DNA of 64,000 nucleotides, taken from Hsuehochloa calcarea. Taxonomy: Eukaryota; Streptophyta; Magnoliopsida; Poales; Poaceae. The notes under the pieces are model-generated. The model was not told the DNA's origin, ran no database searches, and worked only from the letters and a program-made list of their open reading frames with translations. The translations under genes were made by a program, and so were the position numbers. Where the stretch lies: NCBI GenBank assembly GCA_036346395.1, contig CM070604.1, positions 34,437,662 through 34,501,661 on the forward strand. The letters run 5' to 3'. Each line of letters begins with the position of its first letter. Within the stretch, counting starts at the first letter, position 1. Below, piece by piece: positions 11,994 through 22,725 of the stretch.

Positions 11994-14223
11994 GGTAGTG
12001 TGTGGCAGCACGATAGTTACTTGGAATGACAACCCATGGCTCGGTCCTTAGCGGTCCGAACAAGTCAACCACATACCTGATCTCGTGCACGAAGGCACCC
12101 TCACTAGCAACCACTTGTCCAGACCCAAAACTCTTTTAAAAATGGTAAAATTTAACTTTAGAAATAGATACAAAGATCTAGAATAGAGGGATAATAAGAA
12201 GGGTGTGTCTCCCATGATTATCGGGTTATTCCGATAATCAAACTACCGCACTAGACTTGCGTGGCTAAGCAACCCCAAATAATATATTTGACAGAACCTA
12301 ACTTAAGCATTTATGTTATGGAAGTAATTGAAGGATAACCTCATGAATAGGATATAACTAACTACACATCAGAAAAATAGCGATATAACCAAAAATAGCA
12401 TACAAGCAATTATGATTGCATCTAACTACAAATACTGGAGCAATATGATGCAAAAGAAAGTTCAAATGATACTTGTCTTGCTGGTATTCAAGTTGCTTGC
12501 TCGGTGGCGTACGAGTCAATGAAAAGTGCTTCAGAATCTATATAAAGACAACACTGAATAAACATAAAGAAAAGGCATGAAATGCTAAATGCTAAAAAAT
12601 GTGTGAGACTCCTACAGTAGTTAGATAGATTTTGATTGTAGATGAATGTTGGTGAAAAAATTGTTCTATTTGCATTTAGTATGTGAAAGTTATAGCCATT
12701 TGAATTTTTAATATCCCAAAAATGCAATTTATTCTATTTATCATTTTGACCCAAATTTGTAAAGTAGTGGGGAGACAAAGGGTTACATAGATAAATAAAA
12801 GACATTATTATAAGTCCACTGCCACTTGGTTCATCTCATTTGGATTTGCTATGTGAAAGTTATGAATTTTTAAAGTTATCAACATTTTTTATTGTAAAAA
12901 TAATCGATTTAAGGATCATTTGCCAAAACTACATTTTTTGTTACAGAGAAAAATGTGCAACCTATTTTGAAATAAATTTCATCAAAAATAAAAATTACCA
13001 GCACTGTTTTCGTCCAATTGGAGTTAAGATGAATTAGTTATGCATTTTTAAAGTTAATCACATTTTTTAGTGTATAAATAAATGTATTTCGAATTTTCTT
13101 AATACATTAATACTTTTCTTACCGAGCCACGCGCTAGCCGCGGTTACTGACCTGCAGGCCCCTGTGAACAGTGCACTTTTCCTTTTTCCCCGGGGATCTT
13201 AATTTCTCGTCTGACATGTGGGACCTAGTTGTCAGCGTCTCGCCTCACAGCACAGTGCATGCACCGGAGGTCCATGGTCGGTCCACCAGTCCACGACTGT
13301 GCACTAACCCCATGGGACCCACATGTCATACACACGATTTAACCGTTAGTTAAAGGCCGCTTTCTGTTCATGGGCCCACATGCCATAGACACATTAAATA
13401 CCTTAAGATAGCCCTTAACATTAAGCCTGATCATTAGCAGTAAATGAGGTTGATTAGTCCTAGTGACTCGCTTCTGATTCGGACGCATTCGATGCGAGCT
13501 CAAGATGGTTGCCAGGGCTCGCCGTGGCTGCAGCCCATGGCGAGCCGACCAAGCGGTGGTGCTCTTAGCCCCTACGGCGGCCAGTAACGGCGATGCGTCG
13601 GAGACGAGTGGCTGTGTTCTTATAGCCATAGTGAAAAACACAGCACAGCTCCGCATTGTCCAGGATAGTAGGTGCCCAGGCTACTAGGGACTACTAGAAA
13701 GTTAACTAGGCACTGGAGAGGTGTGGTGAAGCTCGGAGCTTTGGCCAGCGTCGGAGGAGGTGACGGCAGCGCTACAGCTTCACGAGGAGAAGACGTTCTG
13801 TGCAAGAACGACAATGAGGCATCGAAATAGCTCAAGGGTGTCCAGTAGATGCTCCAACATTAAGAAATAGGAAAAATGCCACACCAATCGGTGACGAAGA
13901 CGAAGAACAGTGTTCTTCGGCCGAAAACAAGGAAACTCCAAATTCCTGAGCTGCTGTGTAGCATCTAGCAAATTGGGTGAGGTTAAAGGCCACTTAAGAC
14001 TTAAGACACAAGGTGACGCACACCCGAGGGAAAATGACTCACCAGAAATGAAGATGGCAACGATTGACACAGCGGCGGCCTCCAGTGCACGCTTTGGAGC
14101 AGCAGAGGTCGTGACGGCTCTCCGTGAGCTACAAGCAGTGGCGAGCACTGGCGTTAGGCAAAATGGAGAAGGCATTCAAGGTAGAGAAGATGGAGGCCGA
14201 GAGCTCGAAACTTACACAACAAT
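11994..14223 (-). mobile_element. LTR K: old, diverged relative of LTR G
   Basis: Where F3 would continue its protease, the sequence changes at about 11993-11996. From there to 14223 it is non-coding and collinear, at low similarity, with LTR G read on the minus strand: compare GTTATGCATTTTTAAAG near 13038 with 1601, the block around 13710-13770 with 21315-21370, and CTTCGGCCGAAAAC near 13914 with 21394. I therefore call it a minus-strand LTR of a third, related family. The right end is cut by element B at 14224. The exact left terminus is uncertain by a few bases. Open frames at 13505-14299 have no domain I recognise. Confidence 0.6.
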
Positions 14224-14361
14224 TGATGAGGACATCGACCCTAAGGATACAACCACTGCTTCAACCTGCTTCACTGCATCCTCTACTTCCTTTACTTGAC
14301 CAACATCTTCTCCAATTAGACTTTCGGCTAATGCAATGCCATATTACCCAATTGGATTGAG

Positions 14362-14424
14362 CTATGTCTACATGCTATGGTGCTACGTCTACATGCCTTG
14401 GTACTATGTGTACATACCATGGTG
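14362..14424 (+). repeat. Three 21-bp tandem repeats in LTR B
   Basis: Units at 14362-14382, 14383-14403 and 14404-14424, each of the form CTAYGTSTACAT...TGGT, with a fourth partial unit to about 14434. Read in one frame they give repeats such as YVYMPWY. They lie just past the segment that would code the end of integrase in the 3' LTR. Confidence 0.85.
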
Positions 14425-14807
14425 CTACTACATGTGCCAAGCAGGAGTTCAAGCTGGATATATTTTGGTCAGATCAGTTCGGAATCAGCCTGACAGCACC
14501 AAAATAAAACAGGCATAACTTTTGCAAATGAAATCCGATTCGGGTGATCTTGGGCTTGTTGGAAAGCTTATTCTGAGACATTTCCAACGGATCAAGCCTC
14601 ACCTCCAAATTCCTTCTGTACTGGTCGCAATCATCAAAAGAACATGTTATATCACTTGTTTGGGCCAACCTGGCTTTGTAATCATACTGAACTTGGCCCA
14701 TCTGCCTGCGGCCCACCTAGGGGCATGGTTACTGTTCACATGAACAGAAACCCACAGCCTTTAGTACCACCCTACTGGTTTATTTAGTTTTGTGGCTCCT
14801 TGTTCCC

Positions 14808-14818
14808 TATTTAAGGAG
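14808..14818 (+). promoter_or_regulatory. Candidate TATA box of LTR B
   Basis: CTATTTAAGGA lies about 385 bp before the LTR end. Sequence and position suit an LTR core promoter; no other evidence. Confidence 0.45.
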
Positions 14819-15203
14819 TTCGCACCCCCTCTAGTTTTCTTGGATTTTGTTTAGTTAAAAGTTAGCCTTGTTGCAACTTCGTGTATTGGCTTGTGTCGAC
14901 TAGACCAACCATAATACCACTTTCAAAATCCCAATTTCAATATTTCAATCTTCATTTGCAATTTTAGATTGCTTTATCTTGTTCTTGCGTGTTTCTTCGG
15001 TGTATGCAGGAATCGACCTTCGTAGTCAGGTCAATCGGGTATTCGTGCATGGTTGATAACGACTTGTCAATCAGTTCAGCGATTGCGTGGTTTCGAGCCT
15101 TGCGTGTTCGTAGCCGAGATCGTCAGAGTTGAGCGACGCCTACCGGACTTATCGTTCTCATCAAAAGATCGGGCCAACAAATCAAACCTTATGGTTCATC
15201 AGG

Positions 15204-15215
15204 TGGTATCAGAGC
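15204..15215 (+). other. Primer-binding site of element B (tRNA-Met)
   Basis: TGGTATCAGAGC follows the LTR end CATCA after two G residues. A second, mutated copy lies at 17082-17093. Confidence 0.92.
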
Positions 15216-16697
15216 TACAGTTCTTCAGTGAGAGTTTTCTATTTTCTAGTAGTAGATTCGTTTTTCATACCTAGAGTCCAGAAAATTGCCCAAAATAATT
15301 ACATCTATCATCCATACCGAGCCCCTTGAGCCTTTGCAATTTTTTCTTTTCAGTTTGCTTGTTGAATCTTTGGTTGCATTGTCATGTCTAGTTACTGATC
15401 TTTAGCTCTAGTTATTGTCTACATGGTCGTTGTCTAGATTGCTTCTCGTGTTTTTCCTTCGCATCGCTTGATCGTTGTTTTAGGGTTCATAGTTTCTACA
15501 TCAAAATATAAAATACGTGGGTTAGAACTCCTCTAACCTGCCCCAAAAAAGAGAGAACACTTTGCTATTTTTTTGCGACTCGCCGAAAACCCTAGGGCTG
15601 AAAAAATAATAGAAGGAGAAAGAGGCCGCCACACAAAACAAAAGCCGTGGTAGAAAAAAAAATCTTACACCAAAAACCAGTGAAAATTGGTGGAACCCTT
15701 CTACATATAGCCACAAACTTGCATAAAAAATTTCAGCAAGATTTGCCCACGGAATCAAAAGATATAGCAATTTAAAAATTGAAACCGAGTCGGTTTCCAG
15801 TCCGAGTACGATTCCGTTTCCGAGAGACCTTCAGTACAATGGGCATAACTTTTGCGTATGGTGTCCGACTTGGACTTTCTTAGACTCGTTGGAAAGCTAA
15901 CAACGAGGCACATACTTTCCCCTTAATGCCTTATTCTCCATCCAGGGAACCCAAAATCGGTCATTTTCGGCTCCGAATCCGCGTCACAAGTTTTCGGTTT
16001 CGGTTTTTGCCGTTTCTTTCAGTCTTCCCTTCAGAATTTGGGGTTCGCCTCAACTACAAAGTTGTAGATCTCATCGAAACCTTTTAAACGAGTATATATA
16101 AGCTATATAAAACTTTGCCTTTTCATCTCTCGAGACTACCTATTTTTTTCTGCTTAAACTAAAGGGCTGTTTACGCTGCACGTTATTCCGTTTTTGTGCT
16201 CTACATCGTGTGAACCATCTTGTGCCCTACAAAGAAGTTTGAGTAGTTGGTTAGCGTCTCTCCTAGCACCTGTTGTGAGGTTTTACATTGCTTACATCAA
16301 GTCACATTTATCTTTGCGTATGCGTACATACACATCTCTTAGTGGGGCTTTGATTAGCTAAACTTTGATTAGACTAGAAACAGCACTTGTGACTAGTACT
16401 TTGAACTACTTTTTAACTTTGCATGCTGAATTGAATAATTGCTATTCCTTTGCTACATACTATCCTTCCGAGCTCCACTTCCTACTAACTCAGCAGGTGT
16501 CGTTCCTCGCAATCGTTGGGCTGATCACAAGTGAGAGTATCACGAACCAGCCACCAGTTATACCACTTCCTTGCTGCATTGGTAAGAACTGGTAAGAACT
16601 AGGTATAAGTTTGAGTGTGAGCGACTTGTGAAACTCCAGAACCTAGTAGTTCATAGGGACATATACACTGTAATTGGTTCTTTGTTTTCTACTAACA
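15216..16697 (+). other. First untranslated leader of element B
   Basis: Nearly 1.5 kb between primer site and gag start without a credible gene. It contains GCATAACTTTTGCGTATGG and TGTTGGAAAGCTAA-like text (15845-15900) resembling part of the LTR at 14512-14570. A shorter homologous leader is found again at 17094-18173. Confidence 0.7.
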
Positions 16698-16950
16698 ATG
16701 ACAGGGTCACATGTTTCTACACATGGTGTAGACAATAACGACCACTCTTTGGGGTATACTGGTGAGGGATCTTTCACACCTCGCATGAGAGAGCTCGTGT
16801 GGTACATTGAGCACTCGCTCGGTGAGAGTGTTCGCGATGCCTTGGATAAGATCAATGACAATCTCGTGGTGCTCCACACACGCGTTGCGCTCCTCGAGCG
16901 TCAGCCACTTGCTGACAACAGGACCCATGATCATGAGCCAAGAGTTCTTT
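16698..16950 (+). pseudogene. First gag start of element B (fragment)
   Basis: ATG at 16698 opens MTGSHVSTHGVDNNDHSLGY, followed by RELVWYIEHSLGESVRDALDKI and DNLVVLHTRVALLERQP, a helical N-terminal gag segment of this chromovirus type. The upstream context (CTACTAACAATGACAGG) matches that of the second start (CTGCTAACTATGTCAGG), which supports this start. After about 84 residues the frame runs into the hairpin at 16951, so the capsid domain is absent. This copy and the one at 18174 differ clearly in sequence and probably come from two related elements. Confidence 0.7.
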
Positions 16951-17055
16951 CGAAAGGTACTGATAAGTCGATTGTGGAGAACATGACGTTGATGATCCGG
17001 AGGCTCCGGATCATCAACATCGAGTTCTCCACAATCGACTTATCAGTACCTTTCG
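16951..17055. repeat. Near-perfect 52-bp fold-back hairpin
   Basis: Left arm 16951-17002 and right arm 17004-17055 are reverse complements with one central base and three mismatches by my count. The right arm continues into AGATCAGGCC, CATCA and a primer-site copy, matching the LTR end near 15150-15215, so it is the native U5 end of a second element; the left arm is an inverted copy of it. The hairpin lies exactly where the first gag fragment stops and the second leader starts. Confidence 0.93.
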
Positions 17056-18173
17056 GAAGATCAGGCCAGAGTCTCATCAGTTGGTATCCGAGCTAAAGTT
17101 GCCCATTAGGTAATCACAATTTTTCCCCCTTGTTAGATTAGTTGTTTTCCATCGTCCTAAAGCTCCAGAAAATTGCCCCACAAAATATATTTGTTCGTCG
17201 TGTTCTTCCGCTGCCCCATCACCCATTGTGCCTGTGCAATTTTTGTTTTCTATTTCGTATTGTTGAATTAGTGTCCTTTGTCTAAGTCGTGTTGTTGGTT
17301 TAGAGTCGTATTCTTGGTCTCTAGTCAACACCGTCGCCCGTCGTGCCACCACCCATCCTAGTCGTGCCACCGCCTACTCGAGTTCGACCACCACCTCGTG
17401 TTCGACCACCTACTCGCGCTCGACCACCTACTTGTTCCCGCCCCGACCATCCTATTGTTTCTTGTTGCTCTCGGACACCCCACACACTCATCATATCGGT
17501 CGCTACCACACAAAGTCCGATAAGAATTTTCATAGCCAAAGTTCATATCTTTTAATTACCTATATAGCACTGCCTTCTACAAAAAGTTTGTGACCCATAT
17601 ATATCCATAGACCTAGAAGAGGGTTTTGAAGAGTTTTGATTCAAGGTCACATTCGCAAAAAAAAGGAGCCCTAGGTTGGGTTTCGACAATCAAAAAAAAG
17701 AGAGAAGAAGGAGAAGCATATCGACCACCCCCAGTGAAGAATAATCAAATGGACCACCCCCAGTTGGTCTACGACCACTCACAGTCTTGCATCATTTGAA
17801 TCCTTTGTATCTAGTCCTTGTTATCGATCAGTGTTGTGCTAGGGCAAGGAACACTTTTTTTAGGCCAGCAACAGTGACAGGTATTTTGGACCCTTATTCA
17901 ACCTTGCTAATCAGATTACGGTTTTTGCTACTCCTTGCTACATATTGTGCCTTCCGAGCTCCACCTACTCTTGATCAGAACAAGTCCCCTCTTGCAATCA
18001 TACCCACTCTCGCCAAGGTATCACGAACTAGCCACCGGTCGTACCACCTGCTGCGTTGGTAAGAACACTTGTAAGAGTGTGGTAAGACGCTTGAGAGTGT
18101 GTGTTTCCACCTTCCATCACCTAATAGTTGATAGAGATAATACCTTTGTGTTATCTTTTGTCTTCTGCTAACT
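17056..18173 (+). other. Second LTR end, primer-site copy and leader of element B
   Basis: 17056-17079 resembles the last bases of LTR B and ends CATCA. TGGTATCCGAGC at 17082-17093 is a primer-site copy with one change from TGGTATCAGAGC. The following text parallels the first leader: compare CCAGAAAATTGCCCCACAAAA (17165) with CCAGAAAATTGCCCAAAATAA (15278). A CGACCACC-type minisatellite lies at 17340-17445. No gene is apparent; the Pro/Thr/Arg-rich frame here is a reading of that minisatellite. Confidence 0.78.
17340..17445 (+). repeat. Minisatellite in the second leader
   Basis: About five units of 18-21 bp, each with CG(T/A)(G/C)CCACC followed by a variable tail such as TACTCGCGCT. The proportions suggest slippage growth. 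No function is evident. Confidence 0.7.
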
Positions 18174-18653
18174 ATGTCAGGTGAGGCGTCTGATGAGAAA
18201 GAGTGTGTTATAAAGGGAGAGCTCATGACACTCCTGGAGGAACAACGCACTACCAATAATGAGGACATCGACAGGAAGCTTCAAGCTACCACGATCACTT
18301 TGCAGCGCTCAATCAATGATAGTATTGCAGCGCTCACTACACACCTTGAAAGAATGGTGAACCGACCACCAAACATTGGTCGTGAATACGATCACGAGGC
18401 AGCTGAAGATCTTGAGGAGGGAGATGATAATGAGAGGAGAAACCGTGATATCGGCGCTATGTTTGCTGACCAAGATGCACGTCAACAACAACCGGTACGG
18501 TATGGGAGGTAATAATTTTCAGCACCACAATGCTCGTGCTAATGATGAACCATTTGCTAAGGTTAAATTTACCATACCATCTTTTGCGGTGTTTATGATG
18601 CTGAAATTTGTCTAGACTGGGAGATGACAGTTAAACAAAAATTTAATGCCCAT
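18174..18653 (+). pseudogene. gag: Element B gag, N-terminal part (left of the G block)
   Basis: ATG at 18174 opens MSGEASDEKECVIKGELMTL, then a helical segment (LQATTITLQRSINDSIAALT) and an acidic linker (EEGDDNERRNRD). A frame change near 18500 leads to FAKVKFTIPSF and DWEMTVKQKFNAH, the start of the retrotransposon gag domain. The reading breaks exactly at 18653, where the G block begins, and resumes at 27545 with LVPEVHRV, so the intact protein would read NAHLVPE across the empty site. The frame change and a stop after RYGR show decay independent of the insertion. Confidence 0.85.
18649..18653 (+). repeat. Target-site duplication CCCAT (left)
   Basis: CCCAT directly precedes TGTAACATCCC at 18654 and recurs at 27540-27544 directly after GGGGTCTCACA. 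Removing one copy and everything between restores the gag text of B. Confidence 0.95.
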
Positions 18654-19115
18654 TGTAACATCCCAAATGTGGAATTGTGTTTCAAATGTATAAAAATGAG
18701 GAGAAATTAAAACTTTTCTCACACCGGGATATTTTTTATCAATTCCATGATTCTTGTACAGGGATTGTGGAAAAATCAAAATCAAAATCCTCAATTGACT
18801 CCAATCAAAAATCTCCTTGGCAAATATCTTGTGCCAAACCTCTATGGTTATTTTTCCCAAGTTCTAGGGAGGCTTGGTAACACCTCTGAATTATTTCATA
18901 ATTTTTAGAAATTATTTGATAATTTTGGGGGCAAGTCAAACCCAGTCAAAGCTTGTTCAAACCCTAACTCCAATCTTCTGGAATTTCTTGAGAAAAATGC
19001 AGTGCATAAAAATCTCTGGAAATTTTTTATGAGGTTAATCCTTAAGTCAGCAACCTCCAGTTCAAATTTCATAATTTTTGGAGCTGGGTTGCTACCTTAA
19101 GAAAATCCTCCAAAA
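18654..19115 (+). repeat. G block segment a: first ~460 bp of LTR G
   Basis: It starts TGTAACATCCCAAATGTGG and ends at CCTCCAAAAA, where it flips to the reverse orientation. It is the reverse complement of about 19360-19821, so a and b form a long inverted repeat with a spacer of about 245 bp. Confidence 0.88.
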
Positions 19116-19821
19116 ATGTTCACTTCAATCCAGGCCGTTATCTCCAAATCGGACGGTTCAAATGAACGGGACGATCGGCCGGTCCGAACGTTCACGCGAT
19201 TGTGAGTGGTTGATCTCAGATCCAACGATCCGCGATACTCACGCCCGAGCGACCACCGCGGGTGCAGTTACTTGATTGAACCAAGTCAAGTCGCTCGAGC
19301 CCAAGTCTGACTCGCGCCCAAGGAACAGTGAAAACCAGCTAGGGTTTGAATTAATAGCTGATTTTGGAGGATTTTCTTAAGGTAGCAACCCAGCCCCAAA
19401 AATTAGGAAATTTGAACTGGAGGTTTCTGACTTAAGGATTAACCTTACATAAAATTTTTAGAGATTTTTATGCACTGAATTTTTCTCAAGAATTTCTAGA
19501 AGATTGGAGTTAGGGTTTGAACAAGCTTTGACTGGGTTTGACTTGCCTCCAAATTATCAAATGATTTCTAAAAATTATGAAATAATTTAGAGGTGTTACC
19601 AAGCCTCCCTAGAACTCAAGAAAAATATTTACATGAATTTGGCACAAGATCTTTGCCAAGGAGGTTTTTGATTGGAGTCAATTGAGGATTTTAATTTTTG
19701 ATTTCCATAATTCCTTTACAAGAATTACGGAAATGATCAAGGACTTCAAGATGCAATAAAAGTTTTAATTTCTTCTTATTTTTATACATTTGAAACATAA
19801 ATCCATATTTGAGATATTACA
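19116..19821 (-). repeat. G block segment b: inverted LTR G start
   Basis: It matches 2933-3666 of G1 in the same (minus) sense and ends at the LTR terminus GATATTACA. Confidence 0.85.
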
Positions 19822-19948
19822 GTTGCCTTGTGGGTAAAGGCACACTGATTGGCTCTTTTGTTTAGAGTCATCTTATGGCACTTTTGCTTCCGCTGTTTAT
19901 TTTTGTATTTATATGTAATTGGCCGGTCGATCTCTCTTTTGTAATAAC
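19822..19948 (+). repeat. G block segment c: near-end piece of LTR G
   Basis: GTTGCCTTGTGGGTAAAGGC to TTTTGTAATAAC, identical in layout to 27207-27331 and to segment e. It joins the reversed LTR terminus at the same base as segment e does. Confidence 0.85.
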
Positions 19949-22606
19949 AATTTGTGGGCAACAATGCAATAGGAGTAACTACCTCTAATCGGGAAAATTA
20001 ATTTGACACAAAAGCATGCATACATATGATTTGTAAACAAGATATTAGACTTGCAAGTAATGGGAAATTTATGATCAAACTGCTTGCCTGGTTGCTGCTG
20101 TTCAATTTGTTGCGAAGGATCACTTAGGTTATCAATCTGCTCTTCGGAACCTAACGAGAAAGCGCAAAAGAACCAATAAGAACGAAGAAAAACACAAAAA
20201 CTCAACATCAAACTGTCTCCGAATGCTTTGAAAATTTTACAGCAGTAAGAGCATGATTTATAAGGAATTTAGCAACAAGAACCAATTGATTTGGATTCAT
20301 AATGCAAAAGATATGAGCAAAACAAATCAGCTCAGCTTTATAAATCTCAAATGCTACTATTATTGCAACTAAAATCTTCGCAAAAATTTCTGGAGCTATA
20401 ATGAGGTTAGAACCATTTTTAGATTAAAGTTTAGTTAAAAACATAAGTAACAAAATTTGAATAAACCGAAAAAGAATTAAAGTGAAATAGTTATGCATTT
20501 TATAAGTTAATTGCATTTTTCATCTAACAAATAATCCTTTCGGGAAAATCTGAGATGAAATCGACGTGGACGAACTTGGACTGTTGATCTTGGATCCAAC
20601 GGTCCAAGTCCACAGGACAGCGCGCGATCAAGCGGCTCACAAATCCCACCGTTGGATTTAGATCCAACGGTCCACGCGGATGGAAACGTTCGGACGGTCC
20701 GAACGTTCAAATAGATGTTGGCCATTGATCCAGAGATGGACGGCTCACAACGAAGGAACCTTCGACCGGTCCGAACGTTCACGTGAACCTGAGCCGTAGA
20801 TTCGAAATCCAATGGCCCACGCGTGCAGAGCACAGCACGCGCGCGGCTCATGCGTTCACCGTTGGATTTAGATCCAACGGTCCATGTGAATCAAGACGTT
20901 CGGATGGTCCGAACGTTCACTCAAATCTGAACCGTTGATCTAAAATCCTACGGTGCACATGGATCGCCACATTTGGATGGTCCGAACGTTCACGCGATTG
21001 TGGACGGTTGATCTAAGGATCGACGGTCCACATCGAACCCCGTTCAAAATGCTCGCGCCCAGTTCAACCGACAAAACTCGATGGCGAAAGAAGGCTCACC
21101 GCCGGCAACTCTGGTCACGGTGGTGCGAGCAAAGGCCCAAAATAGGTCCGTAATAGCTTGGCGCACACAATGGGATCAAAAATTATGGCTGCGGCGGTCT
21201 AGAACGCCGGCAAGCCGGAGTTTACAGAGGTGACAAAAATAGCCGAAAAATAAAAAATACAAAGAAGCTCTGCTGCGGTCCAACTAAGCTTGTGCCAAGC
21301 TTCTAGAGACTAATGTGGAGCTACCTGAGCACGGGAGAGGCGTAGTGGAGGTTGGAGCTGCTCCGATGCTGAGGAAGAAGAAAAGGGATGAACTTCGGCC
21401 GTACAGAGAAAATCCAAATTCAGCCAAGCCCTGATAAAGATAGGTGAAATTAAGTGAGGGTTAAGCTTGAATGAATAAAGAGGGAGCAGAGGAAGCAAGA
21501 AATGGAGAGTGGGAGCCACTGAGGTACCGCCTTCCCCGTGAGCTTGAAGCTCGGCAATGGCGGCAGAAGTGCTTTCGGATGAATGCAGCTCAAACAACCA
21601 CTGAAGTGCTAGCTAGAGCTGCAGAGATGCTAAAGGAAGCCAAAGGGGAAGCAGTGGAGTTTAAATAGAGAAAATGGCAGAGAGCAACAGTAATAAACCC
21701 TCTCAGGTCAAACCTGCCATGAGAGCACTTGAGAGCGACGGGAGCAGTTGAGCAATGGACTTTTGAGGGCGGCGCACGACGGGCAATTAATGCGAGCAGA
21801 GAGAGCCGTTTAAAGGTGGACATCGAGTTGACCCAACGCTGCTCCAGTTCTACGCACGCCATGGCTTTGACTCCACCGCACGCTAGCTCAGACTCGAGGA
21901 AGGAGACGACGCGGCCACCGTTGGATCGAAAACAGACGGTTCTAATGGACGGGACGATTATAACGGCCAAAATGTTCACTTCAATCCAGGCCGTTATCTC
22001 CAAATCGGACGGTTCAAATGAACGGGATGATCGGCCGGTCCGAACGTTCACGCGATTGTGAGTCGTTGATCTCAGATCCAACGATCCGCGATACTCACGC
22101 ACGAGCGACCGCCGCGGGTGCAGTTACTTGATTGAACCAAGTCAAGTGGCTCGAGCCCAAGTCTGACTCGCGCCCAAGCTCCAAAAATTATGAAATTTGA
22201 ACTGGAGGTTTCTGACTTAAGGATTAACCTTACATAAAATTTTCAGAGATTTTTATGCACTGAATTTTTCTCAAGAAATTCCAGAAGATTGAAGTTAGGG
22301 TTTGAACAAGCTTTGACTGGGTTTGACTTGCCTTCAAATTATCAAATGATTTCTAAAAATTATGAAATAATTTAGAGGTGTTACCAAGCCTCCCTAGAAC
22401 TCAATAAAAATATTTACATGAATTTGGCACAAGATCTTTGCCTAGGAGGTTTTTGATTGGAGTTAATTGAGGATTTTGATTTTTGATTTCCATAATTCCT
22501 TTACAAGAATTACAGAAATGATCAAGGACTTCAAGATGCAAGAAAAGTTTTAATTTCTTCTCATTTTTATACATTTGAAACATAAATCCACATTTGGGAT
22601 ATTACA
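19949..22606 (-). repeat. G block segment d: inverted LTR G, first ~2.65 kb
   Basis: Collinear with 1066-3666 of G1. Candidate TATA text lies at 21655-21672 and the palindromic array at 20560-21050. It ends at the reversed LTR terminus GGGATATTACA. Its open frames are the same LTR shadows as in G1. Confidence 0.87.
20560..21050 (-). repeat. Palindromic module array in LTR G, copy d
   Basis: About seven alternating copies of two modules, GTTGGATYTAGATCCAACGG-like and GTTCGGACGGTCCGAACGTTC-like, spaced roughly 70 bp apart. Each module is itself close to a perfect palindrome. Confidence 0.78.
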
Positions 22607-22725
22607 GTTGCCTTGTGGGTAAAGGCACACTGATTGACTCTTTTGTTTATGGCCATCTTATGGCACTTTTGCTTCCGCTGTTTATTTTTTTATTTATATG
22701 TAATTGGCCGGTCGATCTCTCTTTT
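22607..22725 (+). repeat. G block segment e: second near-end piece
   Basis: Repeats segment c, starting GTTGCCTTGTGG and ending CTCTCTTTT, where it jumps to mid-LTR sequence (CTAGACCGTCGCAGC). Confidence 0.85.

Larger units (their letters stand above)
14224..15201 (+). repeat. 5' LTR of element B
   Basis: It starts TGATGAGGACATCGACC and ends TTCATCA two bases before the primer site, so the two ends form a short inverted pair (TGATGA/TTCATCA). Its first 130 bp still translate to something like the end of integrase (SPIRLSANAM here against SPITRA in pol near 31880), as expected if pol overlaps the 3' LTR. It holds three 21-bp repeats (14362-14424), the motif GCATAACTTTTGCAAATGAA shared with other grass gypsy LTRs, and a TATA-like site near 14809. 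Confidence 0.8.

Noticed and set aside
13505..14299. Possible host gene with opposing frames
   Set aside because: Text is collinear with LTR G (minus) at low similarity and ends at the element B insertion.
15204..15215. tRNA gene fragment
   Set aside because: Only the 12-base primer-binding complement of tRNA-Met, directly after an LTR.
17321..17555. Pro/Thr/Arg repeat protein
   Set aside because: A reading of a minisatellite in the B leader, on both strands; no start context or conservation.
21590..22102. Minus frame of 170 codons, partly shared with 2554-2787 and 46636-46869
   Set aside because: Shared only because these are copies of LTR G; no domain, and the frame is disrupted differently in each copy.
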